DNA of 64,000 nt from Roseicella frigidaeris (GTDB taxonomy: Bacteria > Pseudomonadota > Alphaproteobacteria > Acetobacterales > Acetobacteraceae): NCBI RefSeq assembly GCF_003258945.1, contig NZ_QLIX01000010.1, forward strand, positions 62,001 through 126,000, given 5' to 3'. Position numbers and translations under genes: made by a program. The first letter of the stretch is position 1. Each line of letters begins with the position of its first letter. The notes below the pieces were generated by a model. That model was not told where the DNA came from. It did not search any database and saw nothing but the letters and a program-made list of their open reading frames with translations. Shown one piece after another: positions 62,827 through 64,000 of this stretch.

Positions 62827-64000
62827 ATGCTGGAGCCGATGCCCGACAGCGCGCCGCCCCTGACCCTCTCGCTGCATCCGAGCCTGGCCGAGATCCCCGC
62901 CGCCGACTGGGATGCCTGCGCCGGCGCGGACAACCCCTTCGTCAGCCATGCCTTCCTCGCCGCGCTGGAGGAGAGCGGCAGCGCCAGCGGCCGCAGCGGC
63001 TGGCTGCCGCAGCATGCGGCGCTGCGCGACGCCGGCGGCCGGCTCGTCGCCTGCTGCCCGATGTATGCGAAGAGCCACAGCCAGGGCGAATACGTCTTCG
63101 ACTATGGCTGGGCCGATGCCTTCGAGCGGGCCGGCGGCACCTATTACCCGAAGCTGCAGGTCTGCGCCCCCTTCAGCCCGGTGCCCGGGCCGCGGCTGCT
63201 GACCCGGCCGGACAGCGGCGTCGGCCCCGGCGCGCTGGCCCAGGGGCTGGTGCAGGCCTGCGGCCAGCTCGGCCTCTCCTCCGTGCATGTCACCTTCTGC
63301 GAGGAGGCGGAGTGGCAGGCGCTCGGCGAGGCCGGCTGGCTGCAGCGGCTGGGCACGCAATTCCACTGGCACAACCAGGGCTATGGCAGCTTCGAGGACT
63401 TCCTCGGCGCCCTCGCCTCGCGCAAGCGCAAGGCGATCCGGCGCGAGCGGCGCGACGCGGCGGCCTCCGGCTTCGTGCTGAAGACGCTGCGCGGGCACGA
63501 GATCACGCCGCGCCACTGGCAGGCCTTCCACCGCTTCTACCGCAGCACCACGGACCGCAAATGGGGCCGCAGCGCCTATCTGAACGCCCGCTTCTGGCCG
63601 CTGCTCGGCGAGGCGCTGGGCGACCGGGTGGTGCTGATGGTGGCCGAGCGGGATGGCGAGCCGGTGGCCGGCGCGCTGAACCTGCTCGGGCGCGAGGCGC
63701 TCTACGGCCGCAATTGGGGCGCCGTGGTGGATGCGCCCTTCCTGCATTTCGAGCTCTGCTACTACCGCGCCATCGACTTCGCCATCGAGCACGGGCTGCC
63801 GCGCGTCGAGGCCGGGGCGCAGGGCGAGCACAAGATCCAGCGCGGCTATCTGCCGGCGCCGACCTATTCGGCGCATTGGATCGAGCATGCCGGGCTGCGC
63901 CGGGCGGTGAGCGAGTTCCTGGCCCGCGAGCGCCCGGCGATGCAGCGCGAGATGGCGGCGCTGGCGACGCTTTCGCCGTTTCGGCAGGAGGGCAGCGCTG
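62827..64000 (+). CDS. FemAB-like/GNAT-fold protein, DUF482 (cut by right edge)
   Basis: At least 391 aa and open at the right edge. Pattern of the peptidogalycan-biosynthesis/DUF482 group: DNPFVSHAFLAALEESGS, YAKSHSQGEYVFDYGWADAFERAGGTYYPKLQVCAPFSPVPGPRLL, LASRKRKAIRRERRDA, YRSTTDRKWGRSAYL and EAGAQGEHKIQRGYLP. The fold is that of aminoacyl transferases acting on cell-wall precursors; substrate unknown. ATG 62827; ATG 62686 is in frame and would add 47 residues with a Trp-rich start. Confidence 0.88.
   Translation, partial: MLEPMPDSAPPLTLSLHPSLAEIPAADWDACAGADNPFVSHAFLAALEESGSASGRSGWLPQHAALRDAGGRLVACCPMYAKSHSQGEYVFDYGWADAFERAGGTYYPKLQVCAPFSPVPGPRLLTRPDSGVGPGALAQGLVQACGQLGLSSVHVTFCEEAEWQALGEAGWLQRLGTQFHWHNQGYGSFEDFLGALASRKRKAIRRERRDAAASGFVLKTLRGHEITPRHWQAFHRFYRSTTDRKWGRSAYLNARFWPLLGEALGDRVVLMVAERDGEPVAGALNLLGREALYGRNWGAVVDAPFLHFELCYYRAIDFAIEHGLPRVEAGAQGEHKIQRGYLPAPTYSAHWIEHAGLRRAVSEFLARERPAMQREMAALATLSPFRQEGSA

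Noticed and set aside
62626-63888. 420-residue minus-strand gene at the right end
   Set aside because: Antisense to a well-recognised DUF482 gene on the plus strand and has no family pattern of its own.

Overview
The window is very GC-rich, gene-dense chromosomal DNA from an alphaproteobacterium. The best guess is Rhodospirillales/Acetobacteraceae (Roseomonas-like); this is an inference, since no rRNA or tRNA is present. Supporting signs are the NDUFA12-like, MlaD and DUF2155 genes in a row, PhaR/PhaB/PhaA polyhydroxyalkanoate genes, a class II RNR-type TSCPD protein, many tripartite-tricarboxylate, TRAP and ABC substrate receptors without adjacent permeases, and heavy use of GTG starts.

Layout. 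1-3858: the end of the phosphate regulon operon, pstC (cut by the left edge), pstA, pstB, phoU, phoB. 3973-8776: dicarboxylate symporter dctA, a D-serine dehydratase-like enzyme and a threonine-synthase-like enzyme on the minus strand, divergent from an M20 peptidase across a palindrome that covers both start codons. 8890-15061: small envelope proteins, two SDRs (one phaB), a cytochrome c, a tightly overlapping YciI/AhpD/SGNH operon, a holin-like membrane protein and an EamA transporter. 15066-23483: DUF985, gloB, a methyltransferase, a family 5 SBP, an EthD protein, an SMP-30 protein, and an AAA ATPase followed by a one-pass membrane protein. 23584-27707: PHA genes phaA, a class III-like phaC with an overlapping upstream coiled-coil gene, phaR, and an XRE regulator. 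28718-35739: three substrate-binding proteins, isocitrate dehydrogenase and an Asp/Glu racemase. 35946-45730: TetR, an outer membrane protein, a hotdog thioesterase and the histidine utilisation genes hutI, hutH, hutU (minus) and hutF (plus), interrupted by a divergent PAP2 phosphatase / lipid kinase pair. 45618-46250: a low-GC island holding a bacterial PH-domain protein. 47018-47400: a 129-bp tandem repeat array. 48322-49619: a Ni/Co-type CsoR/RcnR repressor with a CDF exporter. 49765-57447: a TRAP receptor, envelope lipoproteins, a CHAP protein, a double cold-shock protein, an amino acid oxidase, a DsbA-like isomerase and alkaline phosphatase phoD. 57501-58212: a Phd/PemK-like toxin-antitoxin pair. 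58357-64000: an RNR-like pseudoenzyme, then the NDUFA12/mlaD/DUF2155 cluster, an MBL hydrolase and a FemAB-like gene cut by the right edge.

How parts connect. PhoB and PhoU at the left end probably govern phoD at the right end, which carries a candidate Pho box of four 7-mers at an 11-bp period. PhaA, PhaB, PhaC-like and PhaR together cover PHB synthesis and its control, though they are spread over 16 kb. HutF/HutU/HutH/HutI give the five-step, formimidoylglutamate-deiminase type of histidine degradation.

Most unusual material. A family of hairpin-rich extragenic elements sits directly after transporter/receptor stop codons, with a compensatory base change between copies. hutF has a mosaic low-GC 3' end. 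There is a degenerate ribonucleotide reductase relative. The toxin-antitoxin pair has a near-perfect 28-bp palindrome over its Shine-Dalgarno. The phaC-like gene has no canonical start outside the gene upstream of it. I saw no CRISPR array, prophage or complete insertion sequence. No single locus can be called a new system from sequence alone.
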